The position numbers were made by a program, and so were the translations under genes. The notes below the pieces were generated by a model. The model saw only the letters and a list, made by a program, of their open reading frames with translations, had not been told where the DNA came from and did no database searches. Below are positions 40,214 through 47,779 of a DNA stretch of 48,091 nt, piece after piece (the first letter of the stretch is position 1; every line of letters starts with the position of its first letter). The stretch is from JAAZBA01 sp964461815 (GTDB taxonomy: Bacteria; Bacillota; Clostridia; Oscillospirales; QAMX01), in assembly GCA_964461815.1 (NCBI GenBank), contig CAYWVF010000022.1, positions 1 to 48,091 on the forward strand, read 5' to 3'.

Positions 40214-40370
40214 CAGAAAAAGCGGCTGTCTCATCGTGAGACAGTCGCTTAAATTTATCATATGAGCTGCGAGCACAGCCGGAGTGCTCGGCGATATTAT
40301 TTTGAGTAAGACACTTGTCCCTTCTCAGCTTTGCAATAAATTCTCCGATCGCAGCCGCATTTACTGCCAT
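40188..40370 (-). pseudogene. remnant of an XRE-type HTH regulator
   Basis: A 60-codon minus-strand frame. Residues 1-30 look like the start of an XRE helix-turn-helix protein (AAIGEFIAKLRRDKCLTQNN then IAEHSG), with GAGGGG 5 bases before the ATG. The second helix of the HTH and everything after are lost. The remaining frame runs through the terminator at 40221-40249 and into the 3' end of the phosphoesterase gene. Most likely a gene truncated by deletion, leaving only promoter, start and first helices. A functional 60-residue product is unlikely. Confidence 0.5.
40221..40249. terminator. terminator of the eight-gene operon
   Basis: AGCGGCTGTCTCA (40221-40233) and TGAGACAGTCGCT (40237-40249) pair over 13 positions with one wobble and a 3-base loop. 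The minus-strand side has the better U-run (TTTTTCTG); the plus-strand tail is TAAATTTA. Confidence 0.75.
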
Positions 40371-40423
40371 AAATATCCCCTCTCTTATATTATAAGAATG
40401 CAGGGCTATTGTATCATTTTACG

Positions 40424-40462
40424 GGAGCTTTTCAATAACTGCGTGGTTTATCGAAAAGCTCC
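40424..40462 (-). terminator. possible terminator after mnmM
   Basis: GGAGCTTTTC (40424-40433) and GAAAAGCTCC (40453-40462), a 10-bp perfect stem with a 19-base loop, just beyond the mnmM stop. The following U-run is poor, so termination efficiency is uncertain. Confidence 0.45.
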
Positions 40463-40480
40463 GTCTTCTAAAGCGTGAGT

Positions 40481-41032
40481 TTACTTGCTTTCGATCACAT
40501 AGAAATACGGACTTGCAGGTGAGTTCATCATTTTAAAGCAGGCTGCCATGTAACGCTTCCTGTCGAGTGCTTCGAGACGTTCACCTACGAGTTTACCCTC
40601 GACAGAGCCCTCATCATGACCGGGATAGACTGCGATGATGATCACCGCATCACGAGCCATAAGCTCTATCGCAGCATCTATCGCTGCAAGAGTGGTGTCT
40701 CGGAGAGTCGTTATGCTCTTGTCGCCGCCGGGAAGATAGCCGAGATTGAATATGCCTGCTTTTACAGGCTCATGTACAAATTCCCTCACACGGTGATGTG
40801 AAGCACATAGCAGAGTGTAGTTTTCCGGGCAATCGGAGTCTGTCAGATTGCGTTTTGTGCTCTCAAGCGCACTCTGCTGTATATCAAAGGCGTATACCCT
40901 GCCGTTAGCACCTACTGTTTTCGACAGGAATACCGTATCGTAGCCATTGCCCATAGTGTAGTCTACAGCCGTATCGCCGTCACCAAGGTGACGGAGGATA
41001 AAGCTTTTATGCAGCTCGGTAAGTGATATCAT
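40481..41032 (-). CDS. mnmM: class I SAM methyltransferase, MnmM (YtqB)-like
   Basis: A 183-residue methyltransferase of the rRNA_methylase (YtqB) family. Motif I reads AVDYTMGNGYDTVFLSKTVG, the acidic ribose-binding position is YAFDIQQSALE, and the diagnostic block is IFNLGYLPGGDKSITT. Bacillus YtqB was shown to be MnmM, which methylates nm5s2U34 to mnm5s2U34 in tRNA; that role is inferred here from similarity. The gene lies 23 bases after the AraC gene on the same strand and is probably transcribed with it. GGAG is rather far (16 bases) from the ATG, but no other start fits. Confidence 0.85.
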   Translation of the reverse strand: MISLTELHKSFILRHLGDGDTAVDYTMGNGYDTVFLSKTVGANGRVYAFDIQQSALESTKRNLTDSDCPENYTLLCASHHRVREFVHEPVKAGIFNLGYLPGGDKSITTLRDTTLAAIDAAIELMARDAVIIIAVYPGHDEGSVEGKLVGERLEALDRKRYMAACFKMMNSPASPYFYVIESK

Positions 41033-41055
41033 ATTTGTATGTCGGAAGCTCCTTT

Positions 41056-41937
41056 TTATTTTTTATAGTCACCGGGAGTTTTTCCCGTAATGCGCTTGAA
41101 TGCGTAGTAGAAATTGGACGTACTGTTGTAGCCGCATTTGGAAGCGATCTCAAGCGTAGTCAGATTTGTTGTTTCAATATAGGATATCGCACGCTCGATA
41201 CGCTTTATGGTTATATATTCCCACGGCGGAATGCCGTTTAGCCGCCTGAACTGGTCACAAAAGTACGTTTTACTCATGTGAGCGACATCGGATATCTCCT
41301 CCAGTGTCAGGTCGTGGTCGAGACAGCTGTCTATGTAGTTGAGTGCATCGTCCATGTAGCGAAGCTTTTGAACGCTGTAGGGCTGCTTCTGCTCACTCAA
41401 TGCATCGGGCGAAAGAGAACGGTCGCCGTATGATCTTATAAGCTCCACCAGAATGTTCACAAGATGCACCTTCAGAAGAGTCTCGTATTGCTGCCGACGC
41501 TCGGTGATCTCCTTTTCGATGCAGAAGATCAGTCTGCGTATCGTCTGCGAGGGCTCGGCTGAGCCGCATATCTTGTTGCCGTCCGTTTTTTCACGGCTGA
41601 CGAATATTTTTATAAGCTCCCTGTTCGATATCCCCAGGTTTTCCGACCATACGAATCTCGGCTCAAAGTGAATATTTAGGAAATCGGTCTTACGGTCGAG
41701 CTTTTTGATCCAGTGGTATTCGTCTGTTCCGAAAAAGAATATATCGTTGTCGGTGAAATCAAATTCATCACTTTTTGTAGCATATATTCCGCCGCCGCCA
41801 AGCACCATTGTAATTTCAAATGCAGTGTGGTGATGCTCGGAAAGCATACTTTTGTCAGGCGTCAGAGATGAACGGAAAACGGTGAGCATGGGTTTTCCGG
41901 CTACATATAAAATATTATTCGTGTTTTTTTCGGACAT
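41056..41937 (-). CDS. AraC family regulator with cupin sensor domain
   Basis: A 293-residue regulator. An N-terminal AraC-type cupin (about 8-95: SEHHHTAFEITMVLGGGGIY and DIFFFGTDEYHWI) binds the effector. The C-terminal two-part HTH (about 190-290) includes LTLEEISDVAHMSKTYFCDQ and LTTLEIASKCGYNSTSNFYY, followed by FKRITGKTPGDYKK. The layout is that of regulators of plant-sugar use. It is divergent from kdgK-eda, so it probably activates uronate breakdown genes. A perfect promoter for it lies at 42027-42055, overlapped by one arm of the inverted repeat at 41971-42063, which suggests autorepression. CAGGGTGATG is the ribosome-binding site. Confidence 0.88.
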   Translation of the reverse strand: MSEKNTNNILYVAGKPMLTVFRSSLTPDKSMLSEHHHTAFEITMVLGGGGIYATKSDEFDFTDNDIFFFGTDEYHWIKKLDRKTDFLNIHFEPRFVWSENLGISNRELIKIFVSREKTDGNKICGSAEPSQTIRRLIFCIEKEITERRQQYETLLKVHLVNILVELIRSYGDRSLSPDALSEQKQPYSVQKLRYMDDALNYIDSCLDHDLTLEEISDVAHMSKTYFCDQFRRLNGIPPWEYITIKRIERAISYIETTNLTTLEIASKCGYNSTSNFYYAFKRITGKTPGDYKK

Positions 41938-41970
41938 AGCGCATCACCCTGCCACTTAAAAATAAAATCG

Positions 41971-42063
41971 TAATATATTGGACATTTATCGCAAGATAAT
42001 TGTTGAAAAATCGCAGCTATAATGTTATTATAAGCTTAAGCGAAATAAATGTCAAATATATTA
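41971..42063. promoter_or_regulatory. paired inverted operator sites between araC and kdgK
   Basis: The left arm 41971-41992 begins TAATATATTGGACATTTAT and ends CGC. The right arm 42040-42063, read on the minus strand, begins TAATATATTTGACATTTAT and ends TTTCGC. They match at 18 of the first 19 positions and are separated by 47 bases. The symmetry axis, at about 42017, coincides with the kdgK -10 box TATAAT (42018-42023), which lacks a recognisable -35. The right arm covers the araC -35. Confidence 0.75.
42027..42055 (-). promoter_or_regulatory. perfect consensus promoter of the araC-mnmM unit
   Basis: On the minus strand: TTGACA (42050-42055), exactly 17 bases, then TATAAT (42027-42032). 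The predicted start, near 42020, gives a leader of about 80 bases before the AraC ATG. Confidence 0.75.
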
Positions 42064-42083
42064 TGATAGGAAGGTATATATCT

Positions 42084-43115
42084 ATGGCAAAGGTAGTAAC
42101 GATGGGCGAGATCATGCTCCGTCTGTCCACGGCAAATTTTGAAAGAATACTCCAGGCATCAAAGTTTGATGTAAACTACGGCGGCGGTGAAGCTAATGTA
42201 GCGGTATCGCTGGCAAACTACGGTCATGATGTTGAATATGTAACAAAAGTACCGGCAAACCTCATCGGTGACGCAGCAGTCGCATCACTTCGCAAGATGA
42301 ATGTAAAGACAGACTATATTGTTCGCGGCGGCGACAGACTCGGTATATATTTCCTCGAGACAGGCTCGGCTATGCGTGCTTCAACAGTGACCTACGACAG
42401 AGCCAACTCCGCTATCGCACTTGCAAAGGCAGAGGAATTTGACTTTGATAAGATCTTCGACGGCTGCGACTGGTTCCACTTCACAGGTATCACACCGGCT
42501 GTATCGGATGCTGCGGCTGAGCTGACAGAGGCTGCACTTAAGGCTGCAAAGGCCAAGGGTGTCAAGGTATCCTGCGACCTCAACTTCAGAAAGAAGCTCT
42601 GGACAAGTGAAAAGGCTCAGAAGGTCATGACAAATCTCATGCAGTATGTAGACGTTTGCATCGGTAACGAAGAGGATGCCGAAAAGGTGCTCGGCTTCAA
42701 GCCCGGTGAGACAGACGTAACGAGCGGAGACCTGAAGCTTGCAGGCTACAAGGATATATTCGAGCAGATGGTAGAAAAGTTCAACTTTGAATATGTCATC
42801 TCATCTCTGCGTGTATCTCACTCCGCATCGGATAACGGCTGGTCTGCATGTATATACTCGAGAGATACAAAGGAATTTTACCATTCCAAGGAATACAGGA
42901 TCGCTCCTATCGTTGACCGTGTAGGCGGCGGCGACAGCTTTGCCGGCGGCGTTATCTGCGGTATGCTGGACGGTAAGGACTTCAAGAGCGCACTCGAGTT
43001 CGGCGTAGCAGCCTCCGCTCTCAAGCACACGATCCCCGGTGACTTCAATATAGTCAGCCGTAAAGAGGTCGAGACTCTCGTAGGCGGCGACGGAAGCGGA
43101 CGTGTACAGCGCTGA
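42084..43115 (+). CDS. kdgK: 2-dehydro-3-deoxygluconokinase (PfkB family)
   Basis: A 343-residue PfkB-family sugar kinase. It starts MAKVVTMGEIMLRLSTANFE and has the substrate-binding GGGEANVAVSLANYGHDVEY. The catalytic motif is DRVGGGDSFAGGVICGML, with D284 the base. With eda downstream the substrate is most likely 2-keto-3-deoxygluconate, an intermediate of pectin and uronate breakdown. ATG 42084 is chosen because AGGAAGG lies 9 bases before it; the open frame upstream runs through the promoter. Likely activated by the divergent AraC protein. Eda follows after 109 bases. Confidence 0.9.
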   Translation: MAKVVTMGEIMLRLSTANFERILQASKFDVNYGGGEANVAVSLANYGHDVEYVTKVPANLIGDAAVASLRKMNVKTDYIVRGGDRLGIYFLETGSAMRASTVTYDRANSAIALAKAEEFDFDKIFDGCDWFHFTGITPAVSDAAAELTEAALKAAKAKGVKVSCDLNFRKKLWTSEKAQKVMTNLMQYVDVCIGNEEDAEKVLGFKPGETDVTSGDLKLAGYKDIFEQMVEKFNFEYVISSLRVSHSASDNGWSACIYSRDTKEFYHSKEYRIAPIVDRVGGGDSFAGGVICGMLDGKDFKSALEFGVAASALKHTIPGDFNIVSRKEVETLVGGDGSGRVQR

Positions 43116-43184
43116 CATTATAAGACTCACTGTAACAGGACTATATATTTTTTAGCAATGTGAAATCCACTGTAAATTCATAAG

Positions 43185-43217
43185 AAAGGGTAGATGCTTT
43201 GCAACGCAAAGCACAGG
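43185..43217 (+). promoter_or_regulatory. eda leader: ribosome-binding site followed by hairpin
   Basis: AAAGGG (43185-43190), an ATG three bases later (43194), and a perfect 8-bp hairpin TGCTTTGC (43195-43202) / GCAAAGCA (43206-43213). AGG follows at 43215-43217, 7 bases before the eda ATG (43225). The order and part of the sequence (GGGTARATGCTTTGC) match the glgA leader. Confidence 0.55.
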
Positions 43218-43224
43218 TATAATT

Positions 43225-44190
43225 ATGGAGCTTTTAAAGACGATATCAAATATCGGCATAATCCCGGTAATAAAGATAAACGATGCATCAAAGGCAGTAA
43301 AGCTTGCAAAGGCTCTCATTGACGGAGGTCTTGCAGCTGCCGAGGTCACCTTCAGAACAGACGCAGCAGAGGAATCCATCCGTGCTATTTCTCAGGCTTA
43401 CCCCGATATGCTCGTAGGTGCAGGTACAGTCCTCACGATAGACCAGGCTCAGCGTGCGCTGAACGCAGGAGCTAAGTTTATCGTAAGCCCCGGCTTTAAT
43501 CCGAAGGTAGTAAAATGGTGTCTCGACAATGGCGTAACACCGCTGCCCGGCTGCACAACACCGTCCGAGATAGAGCAGGCTCTTGAGCTTGGTTTAAGGG
43601 TAGTCAAGTTCTTCCCGGCAGAGCAGAGCGGCGGACTTGCAAAGATCAAGGCAATGAGCGCACCCTACGGCAACATCAAATTCATGCCGACAGGCGGTGT
43701 GAGCCTTGATAACGTAAACGACTATCTTGCAAGCAATAAGATCCTTGCCTGCGGCGGAAGCTTCATGGTCAAGGAAAGCTACATAGATAGCGACAACTGG
43801 GATGAGATCACGAGACTTACAAAGCAGTCGGTAAGCCTCATGCTCGGTCTTAAGCTCGGTCATGTAGGCATCAATAACGAGAACGAGGAGTCCGCAAAGG
43901 CTACGGCTAACGCACTTGCACTTCTCATGGGACAGTCCATAGAAAAGGAAACGGAAAAGGGTATGTTCGTAGGTACAGGCTTTGAGGTGCTCAAGGCTAA
44001 CGGCCGCGGCAAAAACGGTCATATCGCTATCTTTACAAACAACGTTGATCGTGCGGTATATCACCTCGGACTTAAGGGCATCAAATTTGATGAGTCCAGT
44101 GCCGGATATAACAGTGACGGTACGATGAAGTACATCTATCTCGCAGACGAGTTCTCCGGCTTTGCGATCCACCTCGTGCTGAAAAAGTAA
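43225..44190 (+). CDS. eda: KDPG/KHG aldolase fused to a VOC-like domain
   Basis: A 321-residue protein. Residues 1-205 are a complete class I KDPG aldolase. E40 (AAAEVTFRTDAAEE) is the general base, and K128 (LRVVKFFPAEQSGG) the Schiff-base lysine. Phosphate-binding residues lie in MPTGGVSLDNVNDY. It splits 2-keto-3-deoxy-6-phosphogluconate to pyruvate and glyceraldehyde-3-phosphate. Residues 210-321 (LGHVGINNENEE..., then HIAIFTNNVDRAVYHLGLKG, ending GFAIHLVLKK) look like a glyoxalase/VOC half-barrel. The extension is known from some Firmicute Eda proteins, but its role is not clear. Start preceded by the hairpin leader. Confidence 0.9.
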   Translation: MELLKTISNIGIIPVIKINDASKAVKLAKALIDGGLAAAEVTFRTDAAEESIRAISQAYPDMLVGAGTVLTIDQAQRALNAGAKFIVSPGFNPKVVKWCLDNGVTPLPGCTTPSEIEQALELGLRVVKFFPAEQSGGLAKIKAMSAPYGNIKFMPTGGVSLDNVNDYLASNKILACGGSFMVKESYIDSDNWDEITRLTKQSVSLMLGLKLGHVGINNENEESAKATANALALLMGQSIEKETEKGMFVGTGFEVLKANGRGKNGHIAIFTNNVDRAVYHLGLKGIKFDESSAGYNSDGTMKYIYLADEFSGFAIHLVLKK

Positions 44191-44204
44191 GATAAATAAC
44201 CGAT

Positions 44205-44236
44205 AAAAGCGGATGCTTCCCGAAGCATCCGCTTTT
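44205..44236 (+). terminator. terminator of kdgK-eda
   Basis: AAAAGCGGATGCTTC (44205-44219) and GAAGCATCCGCTTTT (44222-44236) are 15-bp complementary arms with only CC between them, so the innermost pairs must open. A T-run ends the structure. Confidence 0.9.
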
Positions 44237-44295
44237 TTGCATCTGACGAGAAATTATGGTGATAATGCACTAATTCGTAGCACGTATATATACAC

Positions 44296-44328
44296 AAAAG
44301 TGCATAAAAATTGCAAATTTGCACTTTT
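44296..44328. promoter_or_regulatory. nested palindromes upstream of the CarD gene
   Basis: AAAAGTGCA (44296-44304) and TGCACTTTT (44320-44328) are inverted. Overlapping the right arm is the 12-bp palindrome TGCAAATTTGCA (44312-44323). A -10 box TATAAT follows at 44356-44361 with a poor -35 (TAGAAA, 44333-44338). The palindromes lie just upstream of that promoter. Confidence 0.4.
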
Positions 44329-44404
44329 TAAATAGAAAAATGTGTTGAAATATGATATAATAAAAGAAAATGGGCAGATTATCATATTGGAGAGGGAGTA
44401 TGCA

Positions 44405-44917
44405 ATGTTTAAGGTAGATGAAACTATTCTTTACGGTACGGATGGCGTATGTAGGATAGCTGATATGATACAAAAGAATATTGACGGTAAGAATAAGGAT
44501 TTTTATGTTCTGAGACCGATCTATGACAGCTCGGCGACGATATTTGTACCTAAGGACAACTCCGAGCTCACCGGCAGGATGAAAAGGGTGATATCTGCCG
44601 AGGAAGCACATGAGCTTATCCGTAATATGCCTGAGGAAGAGACGATATGGATAGAAAACGAGAGTGAACGCAAGGAGAAATATAAAGCCATCATTACGAA
44701 CGGCGACAGGCGTAAGCTCGTACAGCTCGTAAAAACGCTTTATCTGCACCAAAAGGATCAGAAGTCAAAGGGCAGGAAGCTGCATATGTGTGACGAGCGT
44801 TTCCTGAAGGATGCGGAGAGGATATTGTATGATGAGCTTGCACTTGTTCTGGACATAGGTCGCTCACAGGTACTGCCGTTTATTACGGAGCAGCTGGAAC
44901 AATGTAAGATCGATTAA
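44405..44917 (+). CDS. CarD family transcriptional regulator
   Basis: A 170-residue protein with an N-terminal RNA polymerase-interacting domain of the CarD/CdnL/TRCF type (about 1-60: MFKVDETILYGTDGVCRIAD and DFYVLRPIYDSSATIFVP). A helical C-terminal domain follows (about 70-170: LVQLVKTLYLHQKDQKSKGR). Such proteins bind the polymerase beta subunit and tune open-complex formation, often at rRNA promoters. ATG 44405 is chosen because GAGGGAG ends 6-8 bases before it. It has its own promoter; no partner gene is obvious. Confidence 0.9.
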   Translation: MFKVDETILYGTDGVCRIADMIQKNIDGKNKDFYVLRPIYDSSATIFVPKDNSELTGRMKRVISAEEAHELIRNMPEEETIWIENESERKEKYKAIITNGDRRKLVQLVKTLYLHQKDQKSKGRKLHMCDERFLKDAERILYDELALVLDIGRSQVLPFITEQLEQCKID

Positions 44918-44937
44918 AAATAATTAATAAATATGCA

Positions 44938-44966
44938 TTTACAAATCAAAATTAATGTGGTAAACT
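44938..44966 (+). promoter_or_regulatory. promoter of the isomerase-oxidoreductase pair
   Basis: TTTACA (44938-44943), 17 bases, then TAAACT (44961-44966), with TG one base before the -10 (extended -10 type). Confidence 0.55.
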
Positions 44967-45004
44967 GTAGATGAGCATCAAAGATAAGAAAGGAAGTTAC
45001 GATT

Positions 45005-45778
45005 ATGTATCAGCTCGGCGCACAGTTATATACACTCAGAGATTACACAAAGACAGACGCAGATTTTCTTGAGACATTAAAGAAGGTCAAGGAGATAGGC
45101 TATCAGGTAGTACAGGTTTCCGGTATAGGCCCGGATTGTACAGTTGAAGGTGTTGCAGAGGCTCTTAAGGAGACCGGTCTTGACTGCGGTGCAACACATA
45201 TTAATTTTGATGATCTTCTCAACAACTTTGATGAAGAGGTTCGTAAGCATAAGGCATGGAACTGCAAATATGTAGGTATCGGCGGACTCCCGATGCGTTA
45301 TATCGAAGCAGGCGGAGAGGGCTATTTACAGTTTGCAAAGGAAGCAAACGTAGTTGCTACAAAGCTCAAGGCAGAGGGTATGACATTTATTTATCATAAT
45401 CATCACCATGAGTTCGCTAAGTACGGCGATAAGATCGCAATGGACATCCTCCTTGAGAACGTAAATGAGGACTTCCAGTTCGAGCTCGACCTTCACTGGG
45501 TAACAGCAGGCGGCGGCGACCCCATCCAGTGGATCAACAAGGTAGCAGGTCGTATGGACGTTATCCACTTCAAGGATTTCGCAGTTAAGATGCCGATGCG
45601 TGAGCGTATCTATGCTCCTATCGGCGAGGGCAACCTGAACTGGGACGGTATCATCGAGGCTTGTAAGAAGAACGGAATAAGATACTATTTCGTAGAGCAG
45701 GATGATTGCTACGGACGCTGCCCGTTTGATTGTCTCGAGTCCAGCTACAAGTTCATCACATCCAAGGGAATCAAGTAA
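45005..45778 (+). CDS. sugar phosphate isomerase/epimerase-like TIM-barrel protein
   Basis: A 257-residue protein of the xylose isomerase-like TIM-barrel (AP endonuclease 2) family. It starts YQLGAQLYTLRDYTKTDADF, and the metal-binding positions are visible in FIYHNHHHEFAKYG, FQFELDLHWVTAGGGDP, VIHFKDF and GEGNLNW. Homologues isomerise or epimerise sugars or inositols, or act on 3-keto sugars. AAGAAAGGAAG stands about 8 bases before the ATG. It is paired with a Gfo/Idh/MocA dehydrogenase 18 bases downstream, a common two-gene module for oxidative conversion of a sugar whose identity is unknown here. Confidence 0.88.
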   Translation: MYQLGAQLYTLRDYTKTDADFLETLKKVKEIGYQVVQVSGIGPDCTVEGVAEALKETGLDCGATHINFDDLLNNFDEEVRKHKAWNCKYVGIGGLPMRYIEAGGEGYLQFAKEANVVATKLKAEGMTFIYHNHHHEFAKYGDKIAMDILLENVNEDFQFELDLHWVTAGGGDPIQWINKVAGRMDVIHFKDFAVKMPMRERIYAPIGEGNLNWDGIIEACKKNGIRYYFVEQDDCYGRCPFDCLESSYKFITSKGIK

Positions 45779-45796
45779 TACAGTAGGAGCATTATC

Positions 45797-46813
45797 ATGA
45801 CAGTTAAATATGCTATCGTCGGCTGCGGACGTATCTCGTGGAATCATCTCGACGGTATCGAGAAGTCGAATTCTTCCGAGCTTAGAGCCGTATGCGATAT
45901 AGATGAGACAAAAGCTCGTGAAACGGGTGAAAAGTATGGCGTAAAGTGGTATACAGATGAAGCGACCATGCTTGAAAATGAGGACATAGACGTATGCTGC
46001 ATCCTTACGCCAAGCGGAAAGCATGCCGAATGCGGTATCATCGCAGCAGAGCACGGCGTGAATGTACTCTGCGAGAAGCCGATGGATGTCACACGTGAAA
46101 AGATGCGTGCGCTCATCGATGCATGTAAGAAGAATAATGTAAAGCTAGGCTGCATATTCCAGCGCCGTACCTTCTCTGCGGCTATCGCTATGAAGAAGGC
46201 TGTAGAGGATGGCGTTTTCGGAAAGATCACACTCTGCGACGCATATCTTAAGTACTACAGAGATCAGGCATACTATGACAGCGGCGAGTGGCGCGGCACA
46301 TGGGAGCTTGACGGCGGCGGTGCGCTGATGAATCAGGGCATCCACGGCGTAGATATGATAGACTGGATAAGCGGCGGCATAAAGAGCGTATATGCCAGAT
46401 GTGAGAGACTGAACTGGAAGACAGAGGTAGAGGACACGGCGGTCATTATGGTGCGCTATAAGAACGGCGCTATGGGTGTCATCGAATGCTGTACGACGGT
46501 TTATCCCGGACTTGATACCGTATTTACAGTAGGCGGTACCGAGGGCTTTGCCGAGATAGGCAATAAGGGCATATACAGATGGGAAATGAAGGATAAGAGT
46601 ATAGTCAAGCCGGAATCGACAGGAAGCATGGGCGGTCTTAACTGTACATATACCGATAACCTTCATGCGTACCAGATCGAGGATATGTCACGTGCGATCC
46701 TCGACAACAGAGATCCTATGATAACAGGCGAAGAAGCACTTCACAGCGTAGGTATCATACTTGCGATCTATGAATCTGCAAGGACCGGCAAGGAAGTATT
46801 TATCGAGGACTGA
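45797..46813 (+). CDS. Gfo/Idh/MocA family oxidoreductase
   Basis: A 338-residue NAD(P)-dependent dehydrogenase. The Rossmann domain starts VKYAIVGCGRISWNHLDGIE, with VCDIDETKARETGEKYGVKW. The EKP motif, with its catalytic lysine, is VNVLCEKPMDVTREKMRALI. A C-terminal alpha/beta domain includes ELDGGGALMNQGIHGVDMID, which carries a conserved active-site His. It probably oxidises or reduces a sugar or inositol processed by the upstream isomerase. TAGGAGC precedes the ATG. Closed by a strong terminator. Confidence 0.92.
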   Translation: MTVKYAIVGCGRISWNHLDGIEKSNSSELRAVCDIDETKARETGEKYGVKWYTDEATMLENEDIDVCCILTPSGKHAECGIIAAEHGVNVLCEKPMDVTREKMRALIDACKKNNVKLGCIFQRRTFSAAIAMKKAVEDGVFGKITLCDAYLKYYRDQAYYDSGEWRGTWELDGGGALMNQGIHGVDMIDWISGGIKSVYARCERLNWKTEVEDTAVIMVRYKNGAMGVIECCTTVYPGLDTVFTVGGTEGFAEIGNKGIYRWEMKDKSIVKPESTGSMGGLNCTYTDNLHAYQIEDMSRAILDNRDPMITGEEALHSVGIILAIYESARTGKEVFIED

Positions 46814-46821
46814 ATTTAATA

Positions 46822-46852
46822 AAGCTCCATCCTCTGAGTGAGGATGGAGCTT
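46822..46852. terminator. strong terminator after the oxidoreductase gene
   Basis: AAGCTCCATCCTC (46822-46834) and GAGGATGGAGCTT (46840-46852), a 13-bp perfect stem with a 5-base loop, followed by GTTTTTTT. It also lies at the 3' end of the convergent minus-strand gene. Confidence 0.93.
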
Positions 46853-46858
46853 GTTTTT

Positions 46859-47779
46859 TTACAGCAGCTCGTCTATGAATATCGCTTTATATCCATTGTC
46901 GTGCATCAGCTTCATTGCCGTCTCGATACGGTCGCAGTAGTCGGGCTCGTAGGCGAAGTAGTCACTGTAGAAGTACTGCTCGTGATTGCCGATACCTATG
47001 AAATCAGTACCCAGCATGGGAGAGAGGAGTTTTACGATATCCTCGGGCGAGTGCAGATTCAGCACGATATGTGCCAGTCTCTTGAACGGAAGCTCAAGAT
47101 CATTATCCGTATAGAATGTGCGTGCGTGCTCGTGAATGTCGGCTTGCTCCTGCGGCATGTGGTTATATGCACGAAGCGAGGGCTGTATCACACCGCCGCT
47201 GGCGTTTTTAAAGTATACGCAGGACGTAGCCTCTGTGTGCTCCAGGTGCAGACGCTCCTTGTGCTCATCACTTAAAAGCGTTTCCGCATATGGTGGAGCA
47301 TCAAAGCCGTAGGATGCACCGAGTGCGTTGATCCCACGATCCATAAGTGCTCTGCATCCCTCACGTGTTACAGGTAGCCAGTGAATGACGAGCTGCTTAC
47401 TTACGACCTCTTCTCCGGCAAATCGAATGACGTTGTTTATTGCCCTGTCATATGCGTTCGCCATCTCATCGTATGTGGCATTTACATAGGGGTAGTCGGG
47501 AAATTCACGCTCGGCATGGAATGCCAGTCTGAGCCAGTCGGAATTTGCCCTCCATTCGTCACGCCATGTGTCGGGCATGAGCGAGAGGTCGAAATAAGGC
47601 CCGTTGTGACGTGCGGATGTACCGAAAAAGATATTGAGCTGCACCTTTATGTCGTAAAGGTCATGCATTTTCTTGAGAAATCCGAGATATGCGTTGTCAA
47701 AGAGCGATACGGGCTTCTGTGTAGCAAGGTCACGGAATACCCAGATATTGTCGTCGATGAAAAAGAAATAGCTTTTCAT
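46859..47779 (-). CDS. uncharacterised protein, polysaccharide deacetylase-like
   Basis: A 306-residue protein without signal peptide. It begins MKSYFFFIDDNIWVFRDLAT. The paired Asp at the end of the first strand, a downstream WLRLAFHAEREFPDYPYV that could give a metal-binding His, LVIHWLPVT, and a regular alternation of strands and helices suggest a NodB/polysaccharide deacetylase-like barrel. The canonical TFDDG and HxxxH motifs are not intact. Function cannot be assigned; a cytosolic glycan-processing role would suit the neighbourhood. GGGAGGATATTCAA precedes the ATG. It runs convergent to the oxidoreductase. Confidence 0.6.
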   Translation of the reverse strand: MKSYFFFIDDNIWVFRDLATQKPVSLFDNAYLGFLKKMHDLYDIKVQLNIFFGTSARHNGPYFDLSLMPDTWRDEWRANSDWLRLAFHAEREFPDYPYVNATYDEMANAYDRAINNVIRFAGEEVVSKQLVIHWLPVTREGCRALMDRGINALGASYGFDAPPYAETLLSDEHKERLHLEHTEATSCVYFKNASGGVIQPSLRAYNHMPQEQADIHEHARTFYTDNDLELPFKRLAHIVLNLHSPEDIVKLLSPMLGTDFIGIGNHEQYFYSDYFAYEPDYCDRIETAMKLMHDNGYKAIFIDELL

